From Carallia brachiata (lineage: Eukaryota; Streptophyta; Magnoliopsida; Malpighiales; Rhizophoraceae), in the NCBI GenBank assembly GCA_021464245.1, contig JADCRB010000028.1:1421870-1485869 (forward strand): a stretch of 64,000 bases of DNA. The letters run 5' to 3'. Of this stretch, positions 33,950 to 46,300 are shown piece by piece. Numbering within the stretch: position 1 is the first letter of the stretch; each line of letters opens with the position of its first letter. The position numbers were made by a program, and so were the translations under genes. Below the pieces are notes generated by a model. That model ran no database searches. It saw only the letters and a program-made list of their open reading frames with translations, and was not told the origin of the DNA.

Positions 33950-34165
33950 GATTTTGGACTCAATGTCACTTGAAGAGCTTGATGATGCAAGGTTGGGTAT
34001 GAGTTCAAGTCCTGATGGAGATAAAAAAAACTATATGCTTGCTAGCTTCAATGTAATCTCTTATTTGATAGAACTTTTGCTTAGATTCTGCATTTGACAT
34101 ACAAGCCTACAACACAAGTTATATAGGACTACAATTAAAAAAAACAGATTAATCAAACAATCAGT

Positions 34166-34183
34166 CCTTAGCAACGGTGCCAA
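34166..34183 (-). other. Gypsy-2 primer-binding site (tRNA-Asp type)
   Basis: The - strand reads tggcaccgttgctaagga next to the LTR end. It resembles tggcgccgttgccgggga, the tRNA-Asp complement used by Athila/Tat-type elements, with four mismatches, mostly of the kind produced by cytosine deamination. The 200 bases up to the gag start (33950-34165) are untranslated leader. Confidence 0.65.
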
Positions 34184-34184
34184 A

Positions 34185-35448
34185 TCACTCAATTAACAAG
34201 TTTGCAATTAGGGTGAGTAGAGGTCAAACCCACAGAGATTGATTTCCAATTAATCAATTGAATTATGATCTTAGTCTTATTGAATCAATGCAAATATAAA
34301 TAAAAGAGAAAGGGGGAATGAATTCAATTTTAATTAAACTAACAAAAACAAAACAACAAATTAATAATAAGTGAAATCAATAGATGAGCACACCTTTGGA
34401 AATAACGATATTTACAATATTAGATTCACACATCGATCATTGAATATTCAGGCTAAAATAATGACAAGCTCTATTATTCCAAATCTTTTTTTAGTTTGTT
34501 GTTAATTAAGACAAGCTCTTCAATTAATCTCTTATCAATTAAACTACTTAGGACAAGCTCTCCATATATAATTCATTGATAGCATTAAGATAAGAAAGAT
34601 AGCCAAATCTAAATAACAAATTCACAAGCTAATTTGTTTAATTTAAACCATGATCTACATAGAAATCGAACATAAACTTGACCATAATTATCGATTTCTA
34701 TTTGTTACTTAGCATTAGAATCATCAAGCAATTCTGGGCTTGAGTTTTAAACTAGCATTAGATCATAATGCACAATTGTCTAGTGTGCACCTTAGCAGTG
34801 AAACTATATAATCATGAGCAATTTTAATAGAAAAACATGAGAATTCAAAATCAAGAATCAAATTAGATACAAAAACCAATAAGTCTCATAATGCTTCTAC
34901 CAATGGCTTCAATCCTTAAAACCGAAAGCTAAAAACACTAGCCTTGTATATTGTAAGAGAGTGCACAAAAAGATGAGAAAAGAGAGGTTTCCAACCACCT
35001 TCTAACAACCTAACTTGTCTATTTATAGCCCTAAGGAATAGAAAATTCGTGCAAACTAGGGTTGGAGACTTCGTCTTTAAGATTGGAGAACAACTCACAA
35101 CCAAACCAGAAAACTTGACAGCTTTATGAACTGAAATGAAAACATTAGTTAAAGGCCCAATTCTATTCAAATTTCCACAAATAAGCCCATTTTAGAAAGC
35201 TCAAGATGTCTACTTTAATTCTCATGAAGACTTCAAATCCATCCAGCAACGTTTAGAGGGTAAAATTTCTGAAATACCCTTCAGTGGCCAAATTTCCTCA
35301 GAATTGCTTTTCTATGCTTCTAAGTTGCTCGAATCAATTCAGTCTTCTCCTAAAACATAAAATAAACTCCAAAAACATATTTAAAATGAAAAGACACTAA
35401 AAAGATTAAATATAAGAAAATAAATATAATGAATATAACATACTTATA
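34185..35448 (-). repeat. Gypsy-2 5' LTR
   Basis: This 1264-bp LTR is uninterrupted and pairs with 12855-14137 plus 30406-30420. Its right end, ataacatacttat, shows the target of SIRE-A in its empty state. Precise ends are uncertain by a few bases, and no target-site duplication outside the LTRs was recognised. Confidence 0.85.
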
Positions 35449-35459
35449 ATCGGTGCTAT

Positions 35460-37795
35460 CCATGACGTTCATATCACCTCCCCTTCTCAATAGAGGAAAA
35501 CCCTAACTGTTTGTTGTTGGATGAAGAAGTGGATTTGCTGAATCGCAGTTAAAAGGAGAAGAATAAAGAGGTATGCAATGAACCTTCTAAAGAACCGAAG
35601 CTAGAAAGCCTTGAGGGCATCCATTCATTAGCGATTCCATCCTTTAAGGACGAAGTCCAAGGATCTATTCCTTTGAACCCCCCACCATTCTATTATAGGA
35701 GTGATCTGCCTAGTGTTATGGCTATGCATAATGCTTCTATGGATGATATTTTTGTATCCTTTGTTAATGATGTTCCACGTATCACCCTATCAAAACAAAA
35801 GAAGCAAACCCTTCATAAGTGTTAGAGGAGCACGTTAATTGTGAAACCATAGGCTAGGCCCATTGGCTCTAATCGTTTATATAATCAGCTAAAATCCTTG
35901 TGGAAGCCAAAAGTATACCTTAGAGTGGTTGAAATAAGGAATGAATATTTTAATATCCAGTTTTCTTGCACAAATGATCTTAATACGGTACTATGTGGTG
36001 GTCTATGGGTGATCTTTGGCCATTACTTAGTTTTCAAAGCATGGGTAAGGAACTTTTGTCATGTCGAAGCTGCTATCAATTTGACTATAGTTTGGGCTTG
36101 TTTCTCAGAGATGTCTATAGAGTACAATAATAATAATCTTCTAAAAGTTAATGGGAGCTTCTCAGCTTGTTTCTCAGTATCTTGAGAAAATTTGTTCGTC
36201 TATATGTAGAAATTGACCTCCAAAAATCTTTATTGTTTAAAGTTTGTTTCGAAGGTTTTTCTTCTACTATTGAATATGACAATCTTCCACTTATTTGTTT
36301 TGAGTGTGGGAATGTTGACTACTCCAAAGAGGCGTGACCCAAGCTAGCTCAACTGGTTCTATATAAAAAAAAAAAAAGGCCTGTTGCTCAAACTAATGTG
36401 AACGTCGAGAAGGTGGTGGATTCAAGGATTAATAAATTCGGGCCATAGATGCAAGCTCAAATGTAGGAAAGAAAAACTAGACAGAAGGGTTTGAACGAGA
36501 AAATAATTAATAAAGAAATAAAATCAATTTCAAATCTTGTAGCTAAAGGATCGCAATTTGTGATTAGGGCTGCAAATGAGCTGAGTCGAATGTTGGCCTA
36601 TTCAAGCCTGTTTGTTTAGCTAACAAGTCCAGCCCAGTCGAGCTTGTCTTTTACCAATCCAAGCTTCGAGTTTTTCATGAACGTATGGTTTAATTTTATA
36701 GTATTAATAACAATAATTAAAATTATAAAAATTATTATTACAAATAATATTAGATTATAAAAAATGTGTACTTTAATAAAATTAACTATTAAAAAATAAA
36801 ATTTTATTTTAACGTATAATTGTAAATATAATAAAGCATCTCAATACACAAGGTATCCATATTTACAAAATTTATAAGGAGTTAAATGTGCAAAATTTTA
36901 TTATTATTCTTGTAACAAAATTATTTGATGACTTAAAAAATATTTCAAATATATTCTAATGGCATACTAAATAAAAGTTTAAATGATATTTAGATGAGCC
37001 CTAAATGATTCTTAAACAATCTTTGTTATCGAGCTTCAAACGAGCTTTTATCGACTCAAGTCATTGAACTTTTAATGAGCGTATTGGTTTGTTAACACCA
37101 TTATTTGTGATTTTTTAATGAAGAGAATGGGATAAAAAGTGAGCTAGCTATTTTGAAGAATAGTCAGCTTGCTGATAAGGGAATATCTCATGGTGATCAA
37201 ATAATTGTAAAAAAGAATAAAACAACACCATTGATTCTTCAAGAACCCCCAATGTGATGGCACTACTTCTCAAACATCTCTCAAGCTGCAGGGTTTTAAG
37301 ACAATTTCTAAAATAAGGAATGGATTGGCGACTAGAAAATTGAAGGCAATTGTTTCAAGGCATACGTTGACCAAGAGTCAGTACCAGATTCTATTATTTG
37401 CTGCCTAAGAAACTAGAGCAAGCGGTTTGAGTAGAGAACTCTTCCCCAAATCATTTACTTTGGGTCATGGGCTAGTCTGCTTCTCCGAAAAAAGCCCCCA
37501 ACCCTCCTAGGCCAACTTCCTGCATTCCAAACATAGTAATGTTGTTCGGGTAGCCTTTTGCTCAAAACAAAAGTGGTGCTTTTTCCTGGCAACCTAAACC
37601 TCCTTATGGACCTTTCTTATCCAAGGAGCATTCTATAGACAAGAATATGAGGAGAACATCTATTAATAAAAGTTCTTGAGACCATCCTTATTCTTTCTCC
37701 AACACTCATGTCCATGATTCAAATATTATGCAAGTTAATGCCTTGGTTAATACTCCAGATATTTCACATTTAAGTCAGGATACCTTGATTTTTTA
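35460..37795 (+). pseudogene. LINE ORF1 remnant (DUF4283 / zinc knuckle)
   Basis: This is the first protein of a plant L1-type LINE, an RNA-binding nucleocapsid-like protein. Broken frames show R-P-I-G-S-N-R-L-Y-N-Q-L-K-S-L-W-K-P-K (about 35858-35912). The open frame 35898-36185 follows with LCGGLWVIFGHYLVFKAW and I-E-Y-N-N-N-N-L-L-K, the DUF4283 signature. Near 36290-36345 C-F-E-C-G-N-V-D-Y-S-K-E-A is a degraded zinc knuckle. The C-terminal tail continues after an insertion at 36566-37102. The frame ends near 37795 against MULE sequence. ORF2 is absent. Confidence 0.65.
36566..37102. mobile_element. 537-bp non-coding insertion with 10-bp target duplication
   Basis: The segment interrupts the LINE ORF1 tail and is flanked by atttgtgatt at 36556-36565 and 37103-37112. 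It starts agggctgcaaatgagctgag and ends ggtttgttaacaccatt. The ends are rich in gagc/gctc motifs in opposite orientations, and the middle is very AT-rich. A 9-10 bp duplication suggests a Mutator-like non-autonomous element, but the terminal inverted repeats are weak, so the class is uncertain. Confidence 0.55.
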
Positions 37796-37803
37796 CACAA
37801 TTC

Positions 37804-39440
37804 CTACATGTTAGTAAATGTCATAGTTGCAATGCCAGTGTAGGTCTTGAAGACATTCTCAATCAACCAGCTACTAGTTGCCCTCTTATTTGTGAACACC
37901 TTACTAAAAGTGTGATCTTCTTCATAAATCCTTGTGACTTTAAATATTTGTTTTGCAAATAGAGCTATAGTGATCCTTTGGGGGCAGTTGGGGGCTTTGT
38001 AGTGGGCCCTCATCAAGTTCCAGCTGTTCATGTCATAACCAATCTTTATATCATCAGTGACTGAGTACTTGACCAGTGCTTCTTTAAAATAGTATCCATC
38101 TGCAAACCTCATCCCAATGACAAATTCTGGCTGCCTATAGTGAATATCATAAATAGATACTCTATTTTTGCTTCCAAGAGCGTCATTAATGTCACTAACT
38201 TTTTCAGAACCAAAATCATAGCTTCCTTTGTCTTCAGAACTGAAATATTCAATCTTATATCCCCATACTTATCCTTATCTCTTGTGAACTTCACCTTAAA
38301 GCCACCAACTTCAACATTAATATTCTGCTATTCACCTTGTCCACCAACATCAGATTCCCTCTCATTGGTGGCATCGGTCTTGCTGCTTTCTACTCTCTGA
38401 CCCTTACCCTTTCCCCTACTACAACCACTACCTTCCCCAACACCATCTAGACCACTAGTATAAAAATTTTGTACATACTTCCTCGCCTCTTGTAATTCCT
38501 CATCATCTTCATCATATAGGCCATGCATTGGAACACTTGCATATTCTGGTTTAGAGTCCTCAGCATCTTCCTCATAATCAGTGGTATGATCTTCATTTGC
38601 TGCAACATGTTGGAGACCCCTATTTAATGTTGTTTCTCTAATAGGAACATCAATAAAGCTAATTTAGTCTTCTTTTGTCCTTACATAACCAGCAGGTCTG
38701 TTGAGTGACACTGAATGTTCCAATGGGACCTCTGACTCTTCAACAGGAACATCAATAAGAATGTCATATCCATCTATTGCTTTTGGATCATTCCCACTTT
38801 CTTCATGTTCATCATGTCCCATATGAACATTATAATAAGGCTCCTGTGCATGTGCTTGTCCCATGTTAGCATTTTCATTATCATTTTGTACATTTTGACT
38901 CTGTTCATCCTCATTTTAATGTTTATATGTCAATAGTCAACATCAGCAACTTGATTCGAAGAACATGGTCTTAGCTCCTTAACAATTACATGTATGTCAA
39001 GGTCATCAATGTCCTCAATGTCATCAAGGGCATCAATGCTAGTTATGTAACGACTTAGCCACCTTGTTCTCACTTGCTCCATATCAATATTGCTAGAGTG
39101 CTCCACATAGCACTCAATTTGTTTCTCCTTACTTTCTAACAGACGCTTCACTATTTCCAGCCAATGTGCATTAGTCTTTATCTCTCTAAGACCATAACCC
39201 AATGTCTTTCCTAGAATTTTATAAGGGATGGCTTTGGTCATTTCCTTCTTTGGCTTCTTTTCCTCTGTGAGTAGCCAATTTGCAGGGCACTTGGCATTAA
39301 ACACACAAAATTTATCTGAATTTATCACATACATTTTATCCCTCACACCCTCCCTTATAGGACATGGATGGGTCATCCACAAACTCCCCACCACAGAAAA
39401 TGACACATACCCCATCAACTTGGTCCATTATGTTATAAAT
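37804..39440 (-). pseudogene. MULE (MuDR-type) transposase, N-terminal half
   Basis: This is a plant Mutator-like transposase broken into several frames. 39418-38930 is the N-terminal domain of plant MULE proteins (V-S-F-S-V-V-G, later L-D-D-I-E-D-I-D-D-L-D acidic stretch). 38864-38328 is an acidic linker (D-E-D-D-E-E-L-Q-E-A-R). 38112-37804 is the DBD_Tnp_Mut domain: M-R-F-A-D-G-Y-Y-F-K-E-A-L, then C-P-Q-R-I and FTNKRATSSWLIENVF. The DDE catalytic domain and SWIM zinc finger are missing: the gene stops at about 37804 against the LINE fragment. No TIR was found. Confidence 0.7.
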
Positions 39441-40734
39441 AAATAAAAGAATAAGCAAATGTCACACACAAATAGACAACTATAAAAAACAAGCAACTTT
39501 TTTGACAAATATACGATAATCCGATCACCAGTTCATTTGTCATTTTCTACGGGCCTACAAACCACTATCTTTGTATTTAACAACTAAAAAATTGCCTTTA
39601 GCGGCTTCAACTACCAAAACAAATAACCATCATTATTGGGATTGTCGTTTTTTAATAATATCATCTGCTTGACTTAATAAATTTAGTGGGTCTCTCCAAA
39701 AAAAGTATAGAAAGCACTTTTTTCATTCAAAACGCGAAAATTGGTTTCTTAGAACACTTACACGAATTCCTCTAAAATAGCAACCTTTGTGTCATTGCAA
39801 TTTGCACAATCGTCTTCTTCATCGTCCTCTTTTAAACACTCAGATCACTTTTTGTCTCTCCCTCTTCCTCTAAAATGTCTTGTTTCAAACAATTTTAGGG
39901 TTTTTTTTTCCTTTTCTAGCTCTCTAATAGTTTACACTACTTGAGGCAAAGAAGAGGGAGGGATCTGTGGGAGAATTTTTGCGGGGTTAGGGTTTCTTTG
40001 TCCACATAAGATAACTTAGACTAAGTCAAAAGGAGAGAGAAACAATGAAATACCACGTATCCAATACTAAATGACCTGACGTGCCATGTAAGAGAACGTT
40101 AGTCATTGGGACCACCACTTATGTGCCCACATTAGCAATTTTTAAAACTACTAACCTAGATTTGCCAAATTAGAAACTTACTAGATGAATAGAGAACTTA
40201 TCCTAACCCATTTGTGAAGCCACTTGAAGCTACTCTTGTTACAAACATCAAGTTTTTTTCAATATTTAAAGTTGAATTGGATTCTGAACGAAATAAAGGT
40301 TTGATTTTCTGAATTGTTAGTTAGTGATCCAATTGGTTGGTCAACCTTTTTTTTTAAAAAAAATAATTAATATTTTTATATTATGTAAAACTAATAAAAT
40401 ATTATTAGAATAAACATTTAGCATATATATAAATAAAAAGTCTTAATATAAAAGAATCGTATATAATTTCTTGCAATAAAAAAAGGCAAAATCTAGTTGA
40501 TTCACTAGTTAAATGATTCGGTCAAACTGTCCTCATCAATCTGAGTTGAATGTTTTTTTTTTCTGTTTCAATATCTACCAAATTTTTTAATTAAATTAGA
40601 TTAGACGTATAATTGATTCACTAATTTCTCATTCTGGTCAATCAATTTGGTCTAATTTTTAAAGCTATGCAGCTATGCGCATATATGAAGAAGGCTTGAT
40701 AATTCGGGATCCCATTATGTAGTTTTCTTTCTTT
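39441..40734. other. Non-coding stretch: probable MULE 5' flank and AT-rich DNA
   Basis: No gene is seen. 39441-40250 is probably the 5' untranslated region of the MULE read on the - strand, with pyrimidine runs near 39900-39920. 40260-40700 is AT-rich with poly-A and poly-T runs near 40350 and 40550. A poly-T run (about 40733-40743) marks the poly-A tail of the adjoining - strand LINE. Confidence 0.5.
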
Positions 40735-40849
40735 TTTTTTTTTTAGAACAACAAAGATGATTACTTTATTCATAAAAAGCATTTTTGTACATTATCTTCA
40801 AGAAGATCATTAACATGATTAATACAAAAACCAGAAGAAAGAGTTTCAT

Positions 40850-43800
40850 TTCGTCTAGCCATTGCAACTTAAGCTAAAGAGTGGGCTACACCATTGAAAT
40901 CTTCAGAAAGGTAATCAAACTGGATACTTTTGGAGCTATCAGAAAGAGCTCAAACATCCTTGGTAATTAAATCCTCTACAGTCTGTCGCTGATCTCTATT
41001 CCTTATAGCTTGTAAAGCCATACAACAATATATTTCAATAGTCATCCGTGGCAAAGACATGAAAATCGCTTACTGCATTGCTTCACGAATGGCCAATAAT
41101 TCTCCAACCACCACTGAAAAATTACCACCAAGTAGCCGAGCAAAACGAAAAATAGGTTGTCCCATTGTATTTCTACACATGCCGCCAATTTCTGTCTTCC
41201 CTCCCCCACAAGTTGCATCAGAATTTATTTTGACCACCCCAGCCTCTGGCACTTGCCACTTGCTTCTTGTCATACATGCTACCAAAGATTGAGGAGGAGA
41301 AAGTGATTGAATCCCCTGATATTCTACAAGTAGAGTTAAAGCTGTTGAAATAACTTTTTCAGGCTACCTCAGACTCTTCTCATGCACAAAACAATTTTGT
41401 GAGTGCCAGGTAGCCCACAAAATCATACAAACCAATTAAGTTGCTTCCCTGTTTTCACATTCTATTGTACTTGAGAAGCATTCAGTAAAACTCTCTCATG
41501 TTCTTATTATCCCCAAAGGGCTAATGAACCATATCTAAACTACTCGATGATAGGTTAGGAGAGCATGACAAACCGATTACTCTTCGACACCATAGAATGG
41601 ATAGACTAGATCCACATTCAACCCTCTAACCACCAATTTAGTATTGACTGACAATAATTCTTTGATACGCCTCTAAATTTGATGTTTTACTTTTGGTGGG
41701 ATTTTTAGAGGCCACAAGTTCTTCCAAACTGCAGGTTGATTCCTAGCAAATGAGCCCACTCGACTATTTTCCTTCATCATTTTGGCCAAAGCATATCCCA
41801 ACTTTACCGTGTACTCCCCCATTCTACTGAAGTGCCAGACAAGCTTATCTAGAGGGGTCTGATAACTTAGCAGGATTTTGAGAATTAGTTCACTCTTTTT
41901 AGGCATGAAGATACTCTGAACTACCCCCGTTCTCTAGCTCTTAGTATTCGAATCTATCAATGAAGCCACATAGGTTGAACAGTTCGGTCCTCTTGATGAG
42001 AGTATCTTGAAATCGTTCTACTATGGGATCTTTGAATCACCCCAAATATGTATAGATTCCCCAATTCTTACTTGCCACCGTACACCCTTCAAGAGCAATG
42101 TGCATGTCTCCAAGATACTACGCCAAGCATAGCTGGGATTCATCCCCAATCTAGCTTCTGTAAAAGTCAACTCATGAAAATAACGTGCCTTATAAATTTT
42201 GGAGATCAAAGTGTTAAGATTTATCAAGATTTGCCAAGCCTGTTTAGCTAGCATGGCAAAGTTGAAGTCCCTAAAATCTTTGATACACAACCAACCTACT
42301 AGCTTAGAGTTCGTCATCCTCTTGCACGCTAGCCAATGAAATTTTTGGGATTTGTCTGAAGAGCCCCTCCAGAACATGTTAACCAGCCTCGTTTTCTCAT
42401 TACACAAATTAACAGGAAACAAAAAGTAACTCATTAGGTAAGTGGGTATCACCTGCAAGACAAATTTAATTAAAACCTCTTTTCTAGTACAAGACCGTCT
42501 CCTTTCCTCCCAACTTGATACTCGTTTCTTAATTCTGTCAAGCACCTGTTTAAAGGCTGTCTTTTTTGAATAACTGATGCTCATCGGGAGTCCCAATTAT
42601 TTGTTATGGGGTTGAACGAATCGGACATTCTCTTTTGACATCCTCTTGGACATTGCAATTGAATGATATTTCTGTTTTTGCTAGATTTACTTGTTGGCCG
42701 AAAGCTTTCTCATAAAGCTGCAAAATATCTTTAAGCCTATTAGCTTCCTGTATTGTAGCACGAGAGAAGAGCAAACTATCATCAACAAAAAATAAATGGG
42801 AGATTTCTGGGGCACGGCAACAAACCTTAACTCCATGAATGTGGCCTCTCCTTTTTGCTTCATTCATTAAAGAAGATAAACCCTTTGCACAAAGAAGAAA
42901 TAGATAAGGAGAGATGGGACCCCCTTGTCTTAGACCTCTTGAAGGGTAAAATACATTCCTTGGCTTCAAATTGACCACCAAAGAGTAAGAAACAAGGTGA
43001 TACACTGCATAACAAGTCGAACCCATACATCTACAAAACCCATCCTCAGCATAATGTCTTCCAAATACTCTCTACCCTATCATAGGCCTTTCTCATATCA
43101 AGTTTTAGTGCCATATACCCTTTCTTTCCTTGATATTTGTGCTTTATGCTATGAAAAATCTCAAAGTCAACAAGAGCATTATTTGTGATGAGTCTACCTA
43201 GGACAAATCACATAAACTTATGGGTCTAAGTTCAGAACATCGAGTAAACTTGGGAATCAAATAAATGTGGGTTCGGTTAAAAGAGGACGAATCATCATTA
43301 GAATTCAAAATGCCTAATACCTTTGTAACTACCACATCCCCAACAATTTTTGGTAAAAGAAAGTAGGCATTCCATCTGGACTGGGTGACTTACTCGGGCG
43401 CATTTGAGTTATGGCCATGAAAACCCTGTCTCTTGTAAAAATTTCGGTAAGTTGCTCATTTATTTGAATTGTGCCCTTTAGCTGAACAGCATGGAGTGCA
43501 TCTTGTTTACCCACGCAACCTTTAACTAGAACAGATTAGCATAGTGTTCCATCGTAACATGACCAATCTCTTGATCTATGGTGCACTCCCTTCTATCTTT
43601 CTCTTTTATTAAACGGATCCAATTCCGCTTCTTCCGTGCTATGGCTTTTAAGTGGAAGAAAGCGGTGTTATGATCCTCTTCTACTAGCCACTAAACCCTT
43701 GAGCGTTGACATCTCATAATCTCTTCTTTTTTTAACAAGTCATCTAGCTGTGTTTGAAGGCCTGAAAGTGTTTGTAAATTCTTCTCTTAGTTCCATTCTT

Positions 43801-44733
43801 GCCTGTTCATTCCTGATCCACTTAATTGCCTCATTAATATGGCCAAAAGAATTCCTCTCCCATTTCCGCAATGCCCCGCTATATTATTCTATATGAGAAC
43901 TAAATTATGTCGGTGGGAACTACAATCTTGCCAAGCTCCACACCGATGCAATGGTCGCTTCACAGGTAGGGTCACAGGCCCACATCCATTTGAAGCGTAA
44001 TAGTTTATAAGCTGGAGTTCTAGAATGTGCGTTTAGTGCAAATGATATTAAGAGAGGATTGCAAGCCAGATGTTAAACACTGAGATGTGGGAAAATATGT
44101 TCAAAATCCTAGTTATCAAAGGCGCTATCCAGTCTCTTCAAAATGTTATCTTTCCCAGCTCTTCTATTCGTCCAAGGAAAACCACTTTCTGTAAAACCCA
44201 GATCCTTCAAACAACAGTAATCAACAACATTGTGAAATTCAGCAAGGCAATTGCTAGCCTTTGGCTGCCCCCTTCCCCCCTTTTTTCTCCTGATCAAATA
44301 GAATCTCGTTGAAATCCTCGCAATATAGCCATGCTTTCATCATAAAACCTTTAATAGATCTCATGATTGATGCTTATCATTATCACATGGCCATTCATAA
44401 AACCCAATGAATCTCCATTTAGCTACCTGTACACTATCAATGATAAAAACATCTATATGACACAGAGAATAAGTTTGGAGGCTTACTGTAATACAATCTT
44501 TCCATTATAGTGCAAGTCCACCATTTTTTTGTCTCCCAAACCCATCGCAATCAACAGTAAGACCATGCGGGTAGTGAAATTGCTGCTTAATTCCATTCAT
44601 CTATGAGGATTTGAGCTTGGTTTCCATTAAGCAAACCATAGTGGGAGCTTTGAGCTGAAGATGTTTCTATTCTATAGTGAGCGAACTATATATGGGTTCC
44701 CAAGCCACAACAGTTCTAACTTAAGCAATTCAT
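40850..44733 (-). pseudogene. LINE ORF2 (endonuclease, reverse transcriptase, RNase H)
   Basis: This encodes the target-primed retrotransposition enzyme. It likely starts at 44733 with M-N-C-L-S, followed by N-C-C-G-L-G-T-P, the start of the AP-like endonuclease; the endonuclease end is at 44297-44109 (F-P-W-T-N-R-R-A-G). RT appears as M-R-P-S-K-S-P-S-P-D-G-M-P (about 43405-43365), LRQGGPISPYLFLLC (about 42930-42885) and the catalytic box F-V-D-D (about 42795-42784). The zf-RVT region is at 41906-41673 (V-W-K-N-L-W-P-L-K-I-P-P-K). RNase H starts at 41285 with I-N-S-D-A and has V-G-E-L-L-A-I-R-E-A. Frameshifts separate the pieces. Confidence 0.8.
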
Positions 44734-44879
44734 GGTGGTAGGCAGGACTACACTGGAGCCTCTACCGATAGTGACATTCCAATTTCAGGAGAGTGAGGAG
44801 AAGCAACATGTTTAGGGCAATTACTTGAGTCAATGAAAGATAACAAAACATCATCATGTGACGTAAATGAAAATTTTTG

Positions 44880-46291
44880 TTTGCCAATAATCAACACATA
44901 CCTTCCAGAATGCAAAACTCCATTATTTTTGGTCCTCGACTTGACTTAGACCCATGTTCTTTGATAGTTTCACCAACATGTTTAGACCCAATATACTCAC
45001 AGCCCATTGAGAAGAGAAAGTTAGAATATTTTGGGGCCTCCTTTTTAACAATTTTGGCTTTCCTTTTGGGTCCAGTTAGGGTCAACCCCTATTCCCCTAT
45101 CGTCAATTCGTTTGCCTTTAACATGTGTGGTAACTTGGATGTTGACTTGGCGATGACTGCCCTACAACTTCCACGCCCAGCTGGCATATCTGCATGATTA
45201 ACTCTATGCAAACCATCAGGCATATCCGGGAAATAATTTTCTTTTAAGGCCAAATCTCAAGATAAGGCAACAAATTTTGACAATCCCTGACTTATAGGCA
45301 TTATCAAGCTGTTATTCCTTGAATCTTGCTTCTAAATCTATAACTCATTGATCTCTACCAAAATTGCCTCCGAAACTTCTGCTTCCTAGAGTTCCACCAT
45401 TTCACCCCTACCCCCAATGCATGTTCCCTCAACAGCTTGCATCAACGTACCATTTGACTCCCTGTCGACTCTGAGGATGCTCCATTGTCATTACACTGCT
45501 TTCCTGACTGAGAGACAGATTGCTCACCTTGTCGTGGAAAGCTAGGGACTGCTTTTAAGGATACTCTTTTCACCAAAGAGGCTCTCAAGTCTTCATTGTA
45601 GCTGCATACTGGCTCCAGCCTCTCTTCATCATCATTGCCTTCACCACAAAGAAGTTCACAGTCCTTTTTGATATGTCCCAAATGGCCACAATAATAACAA
45701 AATTTGGTAGTCTTTCGTATTTGAAAGCTAGTCATAAAATTTTGCCAACTCATTGTTTAATCTTTGCACCCCGTAAGAGAGGCTTGTGGACATTAAAGTG
45801 AATTTTGAACCGTAAAAATCTACCCAGACTCTCCAGACTATCTTCATCAAGGTCATAGAAACGCTCGATACGATTTCCCAATGCCATAGTTGTGCCTTTG
45901 AAAGAGCATTAAGAGGCAAATCATATGCCCTCACCCGCAGGAGGATTTGAAATAACTTAACCTTGACAGTTGTTCATTACCTTCGATCCCGCACAGGATC
46001 AGAACTTGTTTATTAAAGCACCAAGGAGTATTGTCTAACATAGCTTGCTTGTCTCTCACGGAGGCAAATATGAAACTAAAAAGATTAGAATCCGCCTCTT
46101 TAGCATCCATTGGGTGGCGAAACTTCCAAGCTAACTGCAACGTAGACAGAAGGGCTTTTGTGTTGAAAGGCTTTTCTATCCACAACTTGCCAATCAAATA
46201 GGCATTCTGTTTTAGAAGCCCCACCTCGAACAACACTATTCTCAATTTCAATAACATCCTCCTCCATTAATGAAAATAGCACACGAACCAA
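44880..46291 (-). pseudogene. LINE ORF1 (DUF4283 and CCHC zinc knuckle)
   Basis: This is the RNA-binding first protein of the LINE. The DUF4283 domain lies in overlapping frames at 46257-45931 (L-I-G-K-L-W, later FIFASVRDKQAMLDNTPWCF). A zinc knuckle CYYCGHLGHIKKDC lies at about 45700-45655, with all Cys and His present. A basic and Ser-rich tail follows to about 44880 (K-R-K-A-K-I-V-K-K). Reading-frame breaks occur near 45930 and 45440. Confidence 0.75.
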
Positions 46292-46300
46292 GAAACAAAG

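Larger units (their letters stand above)
12855..35448 (-). mobile_element. Gypsy-2: Ty3/gypsy element with gag and protease only, split by SIRE-A
   Basis: Two related ~1.27-kb repeats in direct orientation bound the element. On the - strand the order is 5' LTR (34185-35448), primer site, gag (about 33949-32520), protease (about 32511-31990), a short residue of pol, purine tract (about 30440-30421) and 3' LTR (12855-14137 plus 30406-30420). The primer site and gag/protease match the Tat/Athila group of plant Ty3/gypsy elements. RT, RNase H and integrase are absent. The 3' LTR holds SIRE-A. Confidence 0.85.
40735..46300 (-). mobile_element. Nearly full-length L1-type LINE
   Basis: On the - strand the order is ORF1 (DUF4283, zinc knuckle), ORF2 (endonuclease, reverse transcriptase, zf-RVT, RNase H), then a poly-A tail (poly-T at about 40733-40743 on the + strand). 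The length of about 5.6 kb is close to complete for plant L1 elements. Every domain is broken by stops or frameshifts. I did not find a convincing target-site duplication. Confidence 0.85.

Noticed and set aside
34185..35448. Independent insertion rather than an LTR
   Set aside because: It pairs with 12855-14137/30406-30420, and the expected primer site and purine tract lie at the inner borders, so it is an LTR of Gypsy-2.
40260..40700. MITE with inverted repeats
   Set aside because: Partially complementary stretches around aattggattc and gaatcaatt occur, but termini and a duplication could not be defined.
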